A stretch of DNA of 64,000 nt from Flavipsychrobacter sp. Its GTDB lineage: Bacteria > Bacteroidota > Bacteroidia > Chitinophagales > Chitinophagaceae. The translations under genes were made by a program, and so were the position numbers. The stretch spans positions 1-64,000 of the forward strand of contig JARLGY010000064.1 of the NCBI GenBank assembly GCA_031292525.1, written 5' to 3'. Positions within the stretch are counted from its first letter, which is position 1. Every line of letters starts with the position of its first letter. Below the pieces are notes generated by a model. The model was given only the letters and a program-made list of their open reading frames with translations, was not told the origin of the DNA and ran no database searches. Below, piece by piece: positions 27,745 to 35,922 of this stretch.

Positions 27745-28182
27745 ATGAACCAGTACATTGTGAAGAAAAGCATTAAGATTAAAGCTCAACCCATAAAGGT
27801 TTGGGATGCATTAACTAACCCTGAAAAGACAAAAGAATATTTTTTCCATTGCGAAGTATTCTCCGGCTGGAATGTTGGCGATACAATAACCTTTAAAGGA
27901 AAAATGCTTTTTATAATTGATATAGAGATGACTGGTAAGATACTAGAAATTGAACCAGGCAAGCTGTTGAAATACACTCTGAAGAATGGTAAAGATAAAG
28001 ATGCAGAAGCAGGCTATTCAACTGTGACTGACGTTCTTACTTATGAAAATGGAGAAACGTTGGTATCAATAACCGACGATGTAGGGAAGGGAGAAGGCGC
28101 ACAAAAACGACTTGAAAAATCGGAAGAAGGCTGGGATAAAGTTTTAAAGGGATTAAAACAATGGGTGGAAAACGAACAATAG
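27745..28182 (+). CDS. SRPBCC/AHSA1-domain protein
   Basis: 145 residues from the ATG at 27745 (MNQYIVKKSIKI); the frame opens earlier at a TTG (27724), but the ATG fits the family. A START-like fold of the AHSA1 (activator of Hsp90 ATPase homologue) group: KAQPIKVWDALTNPEKTKEYFF, GDTITFKGKM, GKILEIEPGKLLKYTL, and the C-terminal helix GWDKVLKGLKQWVENEQ. Such proteins bind hydrophobic ligands; the ligand is unknown. It is convergent with pgl. Confidence 0.82.
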   Translation: MNQYIVKKSIKIKAQPIKVWDALTNPEKTKEYFFHCEVFSGWNVGDTITFKGKMLFIIDIEMTGKILEIEPGKLLKYTLKNGKDKDAEAGYSTVTDVLTYENGETLVSITDDVGKGEGAQKRLEKSEEGWDKVLKGLKQWVENEQ

Positions 28183-28207
28183 CACCAAACTCACACAAGA
28201 TTGAACG

Positions 28208-28948
28208 CTACTGTTTCAGTAATTTAGCTTCAGCTTTTTCATCTATATACCAATACAAGTTACCGCTAGTTGGGCTGATCATTTGAGCCGGGTACTTATC
28301 AGGTGTGGACGGAGAATTAAGAACGGTATTTAATATCTCAGCTTTACCCTCCCCTGCCACCAAGAACATGATATTGCGGGATTTATTGATGAGCGGTGCT
28401 GTCATTGTAATTCGATACATGTTCACTTCTTCGACATACACTTCTTTTACTAATCTTGAATGTTCAGATAATACCGTTGTACCCGGGAAAAGTGAGGCAG
28501 TATGCCCATTTTCACCAAGACCAAGTAGTATAAGATCGAACGCTGGTGGCTGATCTTTAAAGAAGCTTATTATGACCCTCTCATACTCCGTAGCCGCTTG
28601 TGCGGGCGGAAGATTCACAGGTATAGGAAAAATATTCGTTGCCGGTATATCAATATGATCAAGCAACTGCACCTTAGCCATATGGGCATTATTATCTTTA
28701 TCGTCAAGTGCCACCCAACGTTCATCGCCCCAAAAGACAAACGTTTTATTCCATGGCATTTCATTCTTGTATGGCGGATTTGCAAGCAGCGCATACAACT
28801 GCTCAGGAGTGTGCCCACCCGAAAGGGAGATGGAGAATTGTCCCTTGCTGAGTACAGCGGCTTTTGCAGTATCTATGATAAACAATGCTGCTGCGCGGGT
28901 CAATTCTCCATCTGTAGGGAATACTTTTATGTTATTCTGTTGTTTCAT
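28208..28948 (-). CDS. pgl: 6-phosphogluconolactonase
   Basis: 246 residues. Hydrolyses 6-phosphogluconolactone to 6-phosphogluconate in the oxidative pentose phosphate pathway. Family motifs: SLSGGHTPEQLYALL, FVFWGDERWVALDDKDNNA, and LILLGLGENGHTASLFPG with the catalytic His region. DevB/SOL type. Last gene of the sugar-phosphate operon; its start overlaps the zwf stop by 17 nt, indicating tight translational coupling to the enzyme that makes its substrate. Confidence 0.95.
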   Translation of the reverse strand: MKQQNNIKVFPTDGELTRAAALFIIDTAKAAVLSKGQFSISLSGGHTPEQLYALLANPPYKNEMPWNKTFVFWGDERWVALDDKDNNAHMAKVQLLDHIDIPATNIFPIPVNLPPAQAATEYERVIISFFKDQPPAFDLILLGLGENGHTASLFPGTTVLSEHSRLVKEVYVEEVNMYRITMTAPLINKSRNIMFLVAGEGKAEILNTVLNSPSTPDKYPAQMISPTSGNLYWYIDEKAEAKLLKQ

Positions 28949-30470
28949 TATTGTTCTTCTTATCTTTTTCGAGTGGCATTACTATCCAGTTATGGCCATC
29001 TTTTGCAATCAGTGCTTGTGCATCTTCAGGTCCATGGGTGCCTGCAGCATAGTTGGGGAAGTTAGGTGATGTATTAGCATCCCAGGCATTTATAATTGGC
29101 ATCAGTATATTCCATGCTGCCTCTACCTGGTCGGCGCGCATAAACAAGGTAGCATCCCCCTGGAAGATATCCAATAATAATGTCTCGTATGCTTCCGGAG
29201 TTCCTGTTGTATATGAATCGCTATAATTAAAAAGCATGTCAACGGGATTGAGTAACATTTTAAGCCCTGGCCGTTTAGCCTGAAACCTTAGCCGGATCCC
29301 CATGTGTGGTTGTATGTTGAGCACTAGCCTATTAGGTTGCCAATTCTCAGTAGTTTCCAAGGGGAAGGACTGGTGTGGTACGGGCCTGAACTGTATGGTA
29401 ATAACAGAGATACTCTCGTTCATCCGTTTGCCAGAACGTACATAAAATGGTACATCCTGCCAGCGCCAGTTATCAATATAAAATTTAACAGCAGCAAATG
29501 TTTCTTTATTTGAAGTTTTAGAAACATCAGGTTCATCGCGATAACCTTTTACCTTCTTTCCTTCTATCCAACCATCTCCATATTGCCCCCTTACCGCGTA
29601 ATTGTGCACCTGTTCCATAGTCATCTTCCTCAGGGCATTCAGTACATCTACCTTGCGGTTACGCACCTCGTCTGCATCAAATGAAACCGGTGGTTCCATG
29701 GCTATGAGGCACAAGAGTTGCAACAAATGATTTTGTATCATGTCGCGTAGCGCTCCTGCGGTCTCATAATAGTTTCCCCGGTTCTCTATACCCAATTGTT
29801 CTGATACTGTGATCTGTACATGGTCTATATAGTTACGGTTCCATATAGGTTCAAACATAGCATTGGCAAACCGAAATGCAAGTATATTTTGAACTGTTTC
29901 CTTGCCCAGGTAATGATCTATGCGATATATTTGTGATTCATCGAAAAGGCCGTGCAATAAATTATTTAGGTGTTTTGCACTGTCTATATCGTGGCCAAAC
30001 GGTTTTTCTACAACAATACGACTTAGCGACTTGTTGCTGCAAAGTCCGCTCTCTCCTATTTTGGTTGCAATATCTTCGAAGAAATTGGGAGGAACGGCCA
30101 TATAGTAAACACGATTCACAGGTTCTCCCCAGTCTTTTTCCATTTTGTCAATTTGCTTCTTAATAGCAGCATAAGTAGCTGGATCGGAAAAATCCCCTTT
30201 TTTATAACTAATGTATTTTTCAAACACATCCCAGTCGGCCTTTTTTGCTTTACCCGTACGCGAAAACTCATCTATACCCTCGTGCACATGCTTCTTAAAG
30301 CCAGCATCAGTTATCTCTGTATGTGCTACACCTAGCACCGCAAAATGCTCTGGTATCCAATCGTCCAGGTATAGATTATATATAGCAGGCATTAATTTGC
30401 GCCAGGTAAGATCGCCTGCAGCGCCAAATATAACTATTACTGTTGCTCCTATTTTTGCTGTTGCTGCCAT
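28932..30470 (-). CDS. zwf: Glucose-6-phosphate 1-dehydrogenase
   Basis: 512 residues. Oxidises glucose-6-phosphate to 6-phosphogluconolactone with NADP+. Coenzyme fingerprint IFGAAGDLTWRKLMP near the N-terminus, active-site signature RIDHYLGKETVQN with the catalytic His region, and VEKPFGHD upstream of it. The C-terminal beta+alpha domain is full length. It sits 3 nt after gnd and overlaps pgl by 17 nt. Confidence 0.97.
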   Translation of the reverse strand: MAATAKIGATVIVIFGAAGDLTWRKLMPAIYNLYLDDWIPEHFAVLGVAHTEITDAGFKKHVHEGIDEFSRTGKAKKADWDVFEKYISYKKGDFSDPATYAAIKKQIDKMEKDWGEPVNRVYYMAVPPNFFEDIATKIGESGLCSNKSLSRIVVEKPFGHDIDSAKHLNNLLHGLFDESQIYRIDHYLGKETVQNILAFRFANAMFEPIWNRNYIDHVQITVSEQLGIENRGNYYETAGALRDMIQNHLLQLLCLIAMEPPVSFDADEVRNRKVDVLNALRKMTMEQVHNYAVRGQYGDGWIEGKKVKGYRDEPDVSKTSNKETFAAVKFYIDNWRWQDVPFYVRSGKRMNESISVITIQFRPVPHQSFPLETTENWQPNRLVLNIQPHMGIRLRFQAKRPGLKMLLNPVDMLFNYSDSYTTGTPEAYETLLLDIFQGDATLFMRADQVEAAWNILMPIINAWDANTSPNFPNYAAGTHGPEDAQALIAKDGHNWIVMPLEKDKKNNNETTE

Positions 30471-30473
30471 TGT

Positions 30474-31895
30474 CTATTCTGCATTTTGATTCCAATGTGT
30501 ATGAAAAATCCCTTTTCTGTCGGTACGTTCGTAGGTATGAGCACCAAAGTAATCACGTTGGGCTTGTACCAGATTAGCCGGCAACCACCCTTGCCTGTAT
30601 CCGTCGTAGTAAGCCAACGAGGCCATCATAGCCGGCATGGGCACACCAGAGTCGATCCCCGTCTTTATAGCCAGCCTGAAGCCATCCTGAGCACCCTCGA
30701 GTTTAAGTGCCATGTCTTTATTTATCATCAGGTTGGTTAATCCAGGCTCGGCTACATAAGCGGCGAGTATATCTTCAAGTAATACAGACCTGATAATACA
30801 TCCTCCACGCCAGATACTAGCTACCTGGTCGAGTTTCAAATCATAATTAAATTCTTTAGACGCACGTTGCATCAGCGCCATACCCTGTGCGTATGCCGTA
30901 ATGATAGAAAAATAGAGCGCCTGTTCCAGCCAATCAACCAGTTCAGCTGTGGTATTAGTAAAAGTAACCTTATGCCAGTTCAATATCTTTTCTGCCGCTA
31001 ATCGTTCTGTTTTTATTGCGGAAAGATCCCGGGCAGAAACAGCCGCATCAATATCAGGTATAGGTAAATAAAGATCCATTGCACTTTGTGAAGTCCACTG
31101 CCCTGTGCCATTCTGCTTAGATGTATCCAATATCATATCTACCAGCCTATTGCCCGTAAGATCATCCTGTTGGGCAAAAATATCTGCTGTGATCTCTATA
31201 AGATAAGATTTTAGTCTGCCTTCATTCCATTTTGAAAAGATGACATGCAAATCGTCATTACTCAGATTGGTACATTCTTTAAGTAAATGATAAGCCTCAG
31301 CTATAAGTTGCATTACACCATACTCTATACCGTTATGTACCATCTTTACATAATGCCCAGCCGATCCCGGCCCAAGCCAGGTAACACAAGGCTCGCCGTT
31401 CACCTTTGCAGATACATCCTTAAGCATAGGGGCCACCCGCTCATATGCCTCTCTTGCACCGCCGGGCATAATACTTGGACCACGCCGTGCACCAAATTCA
31501 CCGCCCGAAATACCAACACCCATAAAATGGATATCTTCTTTTACTAATTCAGTAGTGCGGCGGTTTGTGTCAGTGAAGTGTGAATTACCACAATCCATTA
31601 TCAGATCATCTTTCGATAGAAATGGTTTCAGCTCAGCAACAACTGCATCTACTGGTTTACCGGCCGGCACCAGCAGCATAATAACCTTCGGCGACTTCAG
31701 TGCCGCAAAGAAATCCTGCAGTGAATGTGCACCTGTAACCTTCTTACCTTCCGCTTCATTTACAAGCGCATCTACTTTTGCTGTGTCTTTATCAAAACCG
31801 GCAACACTATAGCCGTGATCACACATATTGTACACCAGGTTGCGACCCATAGTGCCCAACCCTATCATTCCGTAATCGTATTGTTGCGTAGGCAT
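30474..31895 (-). CDS. gnd: 6-phosphogluconate dehydrogenase, decarboxylating
   Basis: 473 residues. Converts 6-phosphogluconate to ribulose-5-phosphate and CO2, yielding NADPH. N-terminal Rossmann motif GLGTMGRNLVYNM, substrate segment GISGGEFGARRGPSIMPGG, catalytic Lys/His region GHYVKMVHNGIEYG, and SIWRGGCIIRS in the all-helical domain. The long form (about 470 residues) is the usual dimeric 6PGDH. 3 nt before zwf, 11 nt after the HAD phosphatase. Confidence 0.97.
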   Translation of the reverse strand: MPTQQYDYGMIGLGTMGRNLVYNMCDHGYSVAGFDKDTAKVDALVNEAEGKKVTGAHSLQDFFAALKSPKVIMLLVPAGKPVDAVVAELKPFLSKDDLIMDCGNSHFTDTNRRTTELVKEDIHFMGVGISGGEFGARRGPSIMPGGAREAYERVAPMLKDVSAKVNGEPCVTWLGPGSAGHYVKMVHNGIEYGVMQLIAEAYHLLKECTNLSNDDLHVIFSKWNEGRLKSYLIEITADIFAQQDDLTGNRLVDMILDTSKQNGTGQWTSQSAMDLYLPIPDIDAAVSARDLSAIKTERLAAEKILNWHKVTFTNTTAELVDWLEQALYFSIITAYAQGMALMQRASKEFNYDLKLDQVASIWRGGCIIRSVLLEDILAAYVAEPGLTNLMINKDMALKLEGAQDGFRLAIKTGIDSGVPMPAMMASLAYYDGYRQGWLPANLVQAQRDYFGAHTYERTDRKGIFHTHWNQNAE

Positions 31896-31906
31896 TAGAT
31901 TGTTTT

Positions 31907-32542
31907 TTATTCTGACTTATGAAAAGTGCAGGTATTAATAAAATCCTTGGTGGTTTCTAAATCTTTAAATTGTAGTGCCTGAAGACCATATGCCGCAGCT
32001 ACCTCTACAAACATAAGCCGGTCATCTATATACAATGCATGTTCGGGTAAAGTCTGCGAAATATCGCAAGCCATACGTAAAACCCCTTTGTCTGGCTTGC
32101 GTAAATGAATATAGCAGGATGATATATAAGCATCAAATAGTTCATTCAATTTGTACTGCTTTATTCTATGCTCATTTAGTTCACGGCCCTCATTACTTAC
32201 CGCAATTACTTTTAGGTTATGCTGCTTTTTAAGCGCTTTAAAATAGGTAAGATTATCCCCTAACGGCTGTGACTGCTCAAACATAAAAGCTTTAAATTCT
32301 TCTTTCGAAAAATTCTTAGGCTCATTAAAAACTACCCTTCCCAGGTATTCGTCTAGCGACAGTTTCCCTTCTTCATAAGTATCAAAGGTGAGGTGATGGC
32401 GTTCTTCTATTTCTTTACCATCTAATCCAAATTTTTCAACCGCTTTCTTGCGAGAGGTCTGCCCCCATCCATTAGTGAGTAATACCCCTCCAATATCCAA
32501 AAACAATGTTTTTATCGGTTCTGCCTTCGTTTCGTTATGCAT
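31907..32542 (-). CDS. HAD-family phosphatase (YihX-like)
   Basis: 211 residues from the ATG at 32542; an upstream extension to 32593 lies wholly inside the tal-pgi gene. HAD motif I is FLDIGGVLL (nucleophile D16), with Gly where most phosphatases have the second Asp. This DxG form occurs in the YihX (alpha-glucose-1-phosphate phosphatase) branch. Motif II is VIAVSNEGREL, motif III HLRKPDKGV, motif IV YIDDRLMFVE. A cap helical region spans ~30-90. Its position between tal-pgi and gnd, with an 8-nt overlap to tal-pgi, suggests it dephosphorylates a sugar phosphate of the pathway (inference). Confidence 0.82.
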   Translation of the reverse strand: MHNETKAEPIKTLFLDIGGVLLTNGWGQTSRKKAVEKFGLDGKEIEERHHLTFDTYEEGKLSLDEYLGRVVFNEPKNFSKEEFKAFMFEQSQPLGDNLTYFKALKKQHNLKVIAVSNEGRELNEHRIKQYKLNELFDAYISSCYIHLRKPDKGVLRMACDISQTLPEHALYIDDRLMFVEVAAAYGLQALQFKDLETTKDFINTCTFHKSE

Positions 32543-35393
32543 TTTTCGCAATATTTGTCTTTTGTATGGCTGCCCATAATTGGTCAAGCCCATTGTCTAT
32601 ATCGCTGCCTATATTTATGCGTATTACTCTACGCCCCTTGTCATCAAGCGAACGATAGTCGCCCAATGATTGGGCTTCATGCAAAGTTTCAAAGCCATAT
32701 TTCTCGCCGGGTATGGGCAAGCCTTGTTTTTCGTCACTTACCAGTATAATATATAATCCCGTCGCAGGACCTCCTTTATGTAACTGCCCTGTAGAATGGA
32801 GATAGCGTGGCCCATTGAGCAACGTTGTTGCCTCCTTCAGCCTATCGCGCATATGGAGCCGCCATGCCTGTAGGACTTTGGCCCGACTGGCCGTCATATT
32901 GAGATAAGGCAGAAATGCTATGTAATCTCCTGGCTCTGCTAGTGCACCAAATGCCTCAACAGCCTCACCTATAGATTTGCTAGTTCTTATTTGCGTAACC
33001 GGCTCACCTCCGTAAACTGCAAACCCATCTACTGAAAGTAATGGTTCTGCTGGTTTAAAGTGACCTTCTTTCTGCCATTCTTCTAGTAAATTGCTGGTAT
33101 TCTTTTTACTTTCTGCCACGTTGGGCTGGTCGAATGGATTAATACCAATTACTATACCAGAAACAGCTGTAGCTATTTCCCAACGATAATATTCACCACC
33201 AAGCGCAATTTTATCAGCTACTTTTATGCGTACCACGGGGTTGCCGGCGTCTTCAAGTGCTTTAAGTTTCTGGTCGTCAGCAGTATTATCATCAGTTGCC
33301 AAATACATGTGCACAAACACCCTATCTTTTCCATATACTTCAGGATTGCCCAGCGGCTCGCCATTTACAGGTACTATACCTTCTCCTTCTTTACCGGTAC
33401 TTTCAGCAATCAACTGCTCTACCCAGTATCCGAAAGAGCTAATAGATGATGATAAGATAAACGTGACCTTATCACGGCCATGACGCTGACACACACCCAG
33501 CATTACACCGAGGCCAATGCCGGCATTGGCAGCAGCAGGTATATTTGCATCGCTGCTTACCTTCATTTGCTTTGCGCTTTGCATGATGGCTGCAATATCA
33601 ATACCCATCAACGCCATTGGTAATAGTCCAAAATTGGACAGCACAGAATAGCGACCGCCGATATCAGAACCATTAATAAATACCTTTCTGAACTGATGAT
33701 CAGCAGCTATCTTTACCAACGACGTACCAGCATCTGTAATGGCAACAAAATTGTTTCCGGTATTGCCTTTGCCTTTCTTTTCAAGCTGATCGTAGAAGTA
33801 CTTAAAGAAACTAAGTGTTTCTGTAGTACCACCCGATTTTGTGGCCACTATAAAAAGTGTCTTTTCAAGCTCTACCTGATTTTGTATTTCCAATATTGCT
33901 GCAGGCTCAGTGTTATCCAATACCAAAAGCTCTAAATATCCTGCAGCAGTACCAAATGTTTCGCGAGCTACCTCCGAACACAAACTGCTTCCACCCATAC
34001 CTAAGAGTACAGCGTATTTAAAGCCTTCATCTTTTATTTGTTTCGCAAACGCAGTAAGTTCATCGGTTACTGGCTTATAATTATCCGGTAGCGTCATCCA
34101 GCCCATACTTTCTGGGATCATCTTCACCTGCTCCTCGTCGGTTTTCCATAAATAGGGGTCTTTATGATAAAGGCGTATGCCCACTTGTTTTTCATCTATC
34201 GACGTAAAAGCCGCTTCCACCTCTTTTTTCAATTTACCATAGCTAAGCTCTTGTGTAGAGACCGCGTCCCCCAGCATTTTAGCTCTTTTCTCAGCCAAAC
34301 TGGTCATAACCATGTTATATGGTTCTATAAACTTTTTTACGCCGTCGTTCTCCAGTTGTTTGGTTACAAAGTCTATATCAATTCCAACTTTTTTCAGGTC
34401 GTCAAATATTTTACTGGCACTTTCGACACCATTTTCTATGGTATTTTTTTGCAATTTACCATGATCAGCAAGAGCATCAATGGTTTCATCTGGGAGTGTG
34501 TTAACGGTATCGGGCCCGATGAGTGTCTCTACGTAACGAACGTCACTATATAATGGATCTTTATTGCTGGTACTTGCCCACAATGGCCGTTGTACATTAG
34601 CCCCATTACTCTTTAATTCTTCCCATTCAGCACCTGCAAAAATTTCCTTAAAGCGCTTATAGGCAAGCTGTGCACTGGCAAGACCAGCCTTTCCCAATAG
34701 TAATTGAGGTAGCGGAGATTGGTTCTTACTGCCTGGTATGATATATTGACTAAGTAATTGATCGGCCAATACGTCGATCCTGCTAAGGAAAAAACTGGCT
34801 ACCGAAACAATATGATCTACAGATTTCCCCTCTGCTATCCTACGCTTAACGGCGCTTAAATAAGTATACGCTACTTTGGCATATTGATCTACTGAAAAAA
34901 GCAGTGTTACATTTATGTTGATGCCTTCATATAGCAGCTGCTCAATGGCCGGTATCCCCTCGTCGGTTCCCGGTATTTTTATCAGGCAGTTAGCACGACC
35001 TACCAATTTATACAACCTGTGGGCTTCTTCAATAGATCCTTGTGTATCCCGGGCCAGATAAGGTGACACTTCAAGGCTCACAAATCCATCTGTGCCTTTC
35101 GAGCTATCAAATACTGGCTTTAAAATATCGCAGGCGTCCTGTACATCCTTTATGGTGAGTGCGTCATATATCTGTTGAGGCGTGAAACTTTGGGATATTA
35201 ACTCTTTTATCTGTCCATCATAGTCTTCACTGCCTGTAATAGCTTTATGAAAAATACTTGGATTAGAGGTAATCCCTCGAAGCCCTTGTTCAGATACTCT
35301 CTTTTTTAGTTCGCCACTTGTTATTTTTTTCCGGGTTAGGTTGTCCAGCCAGTAGCTCTGGCCATAGTTCAGCAAATCAACTAATGTGCTCAT
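32535..35393 (-). CDS. Bifunctional transaldolase / glucose-6-phosphate isomerase
   Basis: 952 residues, a natural fusion. N-terminal transaldolase (1-~365): GITSNPSIFHKAI, Schiff-base K139 in RANCLIKIPGTDEG, and SVASFFLSRIDVLAD. C-terminal phosphoglucose isomerase (~400-952): LLGMGGSSLCSEVARETFG (sugar-phosphate binding), FIVATKSGGTTETLSFF and NGSDIGGRYSVLSNFGLLP. It joins sedoheptulose-7-P/GAP exchange and glucose-6-P/fructose-6-P isomerisation in one chain, so fructose-6-P made by transaldolase can be recycled directly to the oxidative branch. Known as a tal-pgi fusion in other bacteria. 3 nt after rpiB, 8-nt overlap with the HAD gene. Confidence 0.95.
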   Translation of the reverse strand: MSTLVDLLNYGQSYWLDNLTRKKITSGELKKRVSEQGLRGITSNPSIFHKAITGSEDYDGQIKELISQSFTPQQIYDALTIKDVQDACDILKPVFDSSKGTDGFVSLEVSPYLARDTQGSIEEAHRLYKLVGRANCLIKIPGTDEGIPAIEQLLYEGININVTLLFSVDQYAKVAYTYLSAVKRRIAEGKSVDHIVSVASFFLSRIDVLADQLLSQYIIPGSKNQSPLPQLLLGKAGLASAQLAYKRFKEIFAGAEWEELKSNGANVQRPLWASTSNKDPLYSDVRYVETLIGPDTVNTLPDETIDALADHGKLQKNTIENGVESASKIFDDLKKVGIDIDFVTKQLENDGVKKFIEPYNMVMTSLAEKRAKMLGDAVSTQELSYGKLKKEVEAAFTSIDEKQVGIRLYHKDPYLWKTDEEQVKMIPESMGWMTLPDNYKPVTDELTAFAKQIKDEGFKYAVLLGMGGSSLCSEVARETFGTAAGYLELLVLDNTEPAAILEIQNQVELEKTLFIVATKSGGTTETLSFFKYFYDQLEKKGKGNTGNNFVAITDAGTSLVKIAADHQFRKVFINGSDIGGRYSVLSNFGLLPMALMGIDIAAIMQSAKQMKVSSDANIPAAANAGIGLGVMLGVCQRHGRDKVTFILSSSISSFGYWVEQLIAESTGKEGEGIVPVNGEPLGNPEVYGKDRVFVHMYLATDDNTADDQKLKALEDAGNPVVRIKVADKIALGGEYYRWEIATAVSGIVIGINPFDQPNVAESKKNTSNLLEEWQKEGHFKPAEPLLSVDGFAVYGGEPVTQIRTSKSIGEAVEAFGALAEPGDYIAFLPYLNMTASRAKVLQAWRLHMRDRLKEATTLLNGPRYLHSTGQLHKGGPATGLYIILVSDEKQGLPIPGEKYGFETLHEAQSLGDYRSLDDKGRRVIRINIGSDIDNGLDQLWAAIQKTNIAKNA

Positions 35394-35396
35394 ATA

Positions 35397-35852
35397 TTAT
35401 TTCATGTTTTTATTTTCTATTGCAGATATTTTTCCCAGTCTCCTTATATGACGTTCTCCATTACTAAAAGTTGCTTTTAGAAAAGCAAAAACAATATCCT
35501 TTGCTAGTTCTATGCCCACTACCCGCTCACCCAAGCAAAGAATATTGACATTGTCGTGCTCTACCGATTGATGAGCGGAGTAGGTATCGTGACACACCCC
35601 TGCCCTAATATTTTTAAATTTATTAGCCGCTATGCTAACACCTACCGCACTACCACATATAAGTATGCCCCTTTCACCTTTCTTGTCTAAAATGGCTCTT
35701 GCAACATCGGCTGCATGATCAGGATAATCATCGGGACTATCTCCGTTATCAGTGCCCAGATCTAATACCTCATACCCCTCCCGTAACAACTCTTCTATTA
35801 TCAAGACTTTATAAGTAAAGCCTGCGTGATCGGCACCTATTACAACTTTCAT
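35397..35852 (-). CDS. rpiB: Ribose-5-phosphate isomerase B
   Basis: 151 residues from the ATG at 35852 (MKVVIGADHAGFTYK), the usual RpiB N-terminus; the frame is open to 35921, but that 23-residue extension is not family-like. Interconverts ribose-5-P and ribulose-5-P. Motifs: GADHAGF, YPDHAADVA, GILICGSAVGVSIAANKF (catalytic Cys loop), and HDTYSAHQSVEHDNVNILCL. It lies 3 nt upstream of tal-pgi. The 70-nt space to tkt is the widest in the operon. Confidence 0.94.
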   Translation of the reverse strand: MKVVIGADHAGFTYKVLIIEELLREGYEVLDLGTDNGDSPDDYPDHAADVARAILDKKGERGILICGSAVGVSIAANKFKNIRAGVCHDTYSAHQSVEHDNVNILCLGERVVGIELAKDIVFAFLKATFSNGERHIRRLGKISAIENKNMK

Positions 35853-35922
35853 TTGAAAATAATTTTTTTTTAGTTGCCTGCACTTACATTCGTTTTTTAT
35901 AAATGTAATCAGCACGAGCATT

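Noticed and set aside
27540-27773. 77-codon minus-strand frame rich in Phe/Cys/Ile
   Set aside because: AT-driven hydrophobic composition, overlaps the start of the SRPBCC gene, no start signal.
28598-29065. 155-codon plus-strand frame
   Set aside because: Antisense to the pgl/zwf junction, Cys/His/Tyr-rich shadow composition.
35853-35921. N-terminal extension of rpiB
   Set aside because: RpiB proteins begin with MKVVIGADHAG-type sequence, found exactly at 35852.
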